From Akkermansiaceae bacterium (lineage in GTDB: Bacteria; Verrucomicrobiota; Verrucomicrobiia; Verrucomicrobiales; Akkermansiaceae): a stretch of 5,035 nucleotides of DNA. Below are positions 4,444 to 5,035 of the stretch, one piece after another (the stretch's first letter is position 1; every line of letters starts with the position of its first letter). A program made the position numbers and the translations under genes. The stretch is from positions 1 to 5,035 of the forward strand of contig JAQGPE010000214.1 of the NCBI GenBank assembly GCA_028293225.1, written 5' to 3'. The notes below the pieces were generated by a model. The model worked only from the letters and a program-made list of their open reading frames with translations. It was not told where the DNA came from and searched no databases.

Positions 4444-5035
4444 ATGAAACCGGCGGACCGCTCTTCCCCCCTGCGCACTCTCCTGCGCCTGTTCGCGCTC
4501 GCGACCCTTTTCTCCGTTGCCTCCGCCAACGTCCAGTCCACCCACTGGTACCGCATGGGCGAGGGCTACCCTCCCGCCACGGTCGGCAGCCCGCTGACCA
4601 CTCTGCGGGACAGCGTCGGAACCGCCGACCTCACCTCGGCGGCCCTGCCAGCGACGGCTTCCGACCTGACTCAGCCCACCCAGAACACTGGCGTCCCCAG
4701 TAACCGCAGCCTGCTCGCTCCCGCCGCGGGCTTCTCCGCGACCGGCCCGCTGCTCTCGACCGACACGGAGGAGTTCGGCTTCGAAATCTGGATCCGCCCC
4801 TCTGCCATCACCGGCACCCGCTTCATCGCGGCCAATGGCACCCCCGGTGTCGATGGCTGGGACCTCTCTCTCGTCGAGGGCAGGATCACCGCCCGCTGCG
4901 GCGCCACGATCCTGACCGGCCCCAGGGTTCAGCTGAACGTCTGGCTCCACGTCAGCCTGGTCCGCTCTGCCGGTGTTACCACCCTTTACAGCGATTACGC
5001 CTTTGCCTCCGGCGCCTTTCCGAACGTCACCTCCA
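4444..5035 (+). CDS. Secreted LamG/concanavalin-like domain protein, 5' part
   Basis: The frame is open for 197 codons from ATG 4444 to the window edge, so the C-terminus is missing. Residues 1-28 form a Sec signal peptide: basic n-region (K2, R6, R11, R15), hydrophobic LLRLFALATLFSVA and an A-S-A cleavage site before N29. The next part, STHWYRMGEGYPPATVG, resembles the N-termini of exported verrucomicrobial LamG proteins, where a W/Y-R-x-GE motif precedes the domain. The LamG-like core has EFGFEIWIRP (110-119), GWDLSLVEGRI (138-148) and the strand pair NVWLHVSLVRS (165-175), the usual landmarks of this jelly-roll fold. Such domains bind carbohydrate or protein ligands at the cell surface; the ligand here is unknown. 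It is divergent from the phage cluster and probably a host gene, although LamG domains also occur in phage tail fibres; the signal peptide argues against that. No Shine-Dalgarno is seen upstream. Confidence 0.85.
   Translation, partial: MKPADRSSPLRTLLRLFALATLFSVASANVQSTHWYRMGEGYPPATVGSPLTTLRDSVGTADLTSAALPATASDLTQPTQNTGVPSNRSLLAPAAGFSATGPLLSTDTEEFGFEIWIRPSAITGTRFIAANGTPGVDGWDLSLVEGRITARCGATILTGPRVQLNVWLHVSLVRSAGVTTLYSDYAFASGAFPNVTS

Noticed and set aside
4399..4950. Minus-strand open frame opposite the LamG-type gene
   Set aside because: Gly/Glu/Arg-rich shadow; the plus strand has a signal peptide and domain landmarks, which settle the coding strand.

Overview
This is a GC-rich bacterial window that looks like Verrucomicrobiota. 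The reasons are a secreted LamG-type protein with a Sec signal and no Shine-Dalgarno site, compact high-GC genes, and intergenic DNA packed with several kinds of short word-like repeats. The taxon is inferred from style and memory, not from a database match.

Layout. Bases 3-479 (+) hold the 3' end of an unrecognised gene. Bases 480-759 are non-coding and contain copy 1 of a 76-bp repeat (485-560) and a strong intrinsic terminator for the minus strand (693-728). Bases 760-4288 are a minus-strand phage morphogenesis cluster. In transcription order it holds a 61-residue small phage protein (4288-4103), a podovirus-type portal or head-tail connector (3969-2260), a Bbp19-like protein (2134-1850) and a capsid scaffolding-like protein (1632-760), after which transcription should stop at the terminator. 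A 155-bp divergent gap (4289-4443) separates the cluster from a plus-strand gene for a secreted LamG/concanavalin-like protein, which runs off the right edge.

How the genes fit together. Portal, scaffold and the two small proteins all belong to head assembly of a T7/BPP-1-like short-tailed phage: the portal ring nucleates the procapsid and scaffolding guides coat assembly. The expected partners (terminase before the portal, major coat after the scaffold) are absent. The cluster is closed by a terminator and a convergent gene on one side and by a divergent gene on the other. It is therefore either a rearranged prophage module or a remnant.

The most unusual aspect is the non-coding DNA. Phage morphogenesis genes are normally packed tightly, but here each gap inside the cluster holds repeats: a 77-bp hairpin-rich repeat plus a short AGACGG heptamer pair before the portal, an inverted-arm heptamer array after the portal, and GAC-phased heptamers plus an 8-9 bp CTGA-phased repeat after the Bbp19 gene. 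The hairpin-rich repeat has a direct copy beyond the other end of the cluster, about 3.5 kb away. I found no tRNA, rRNA, CRISPR array, transposase or integrase.
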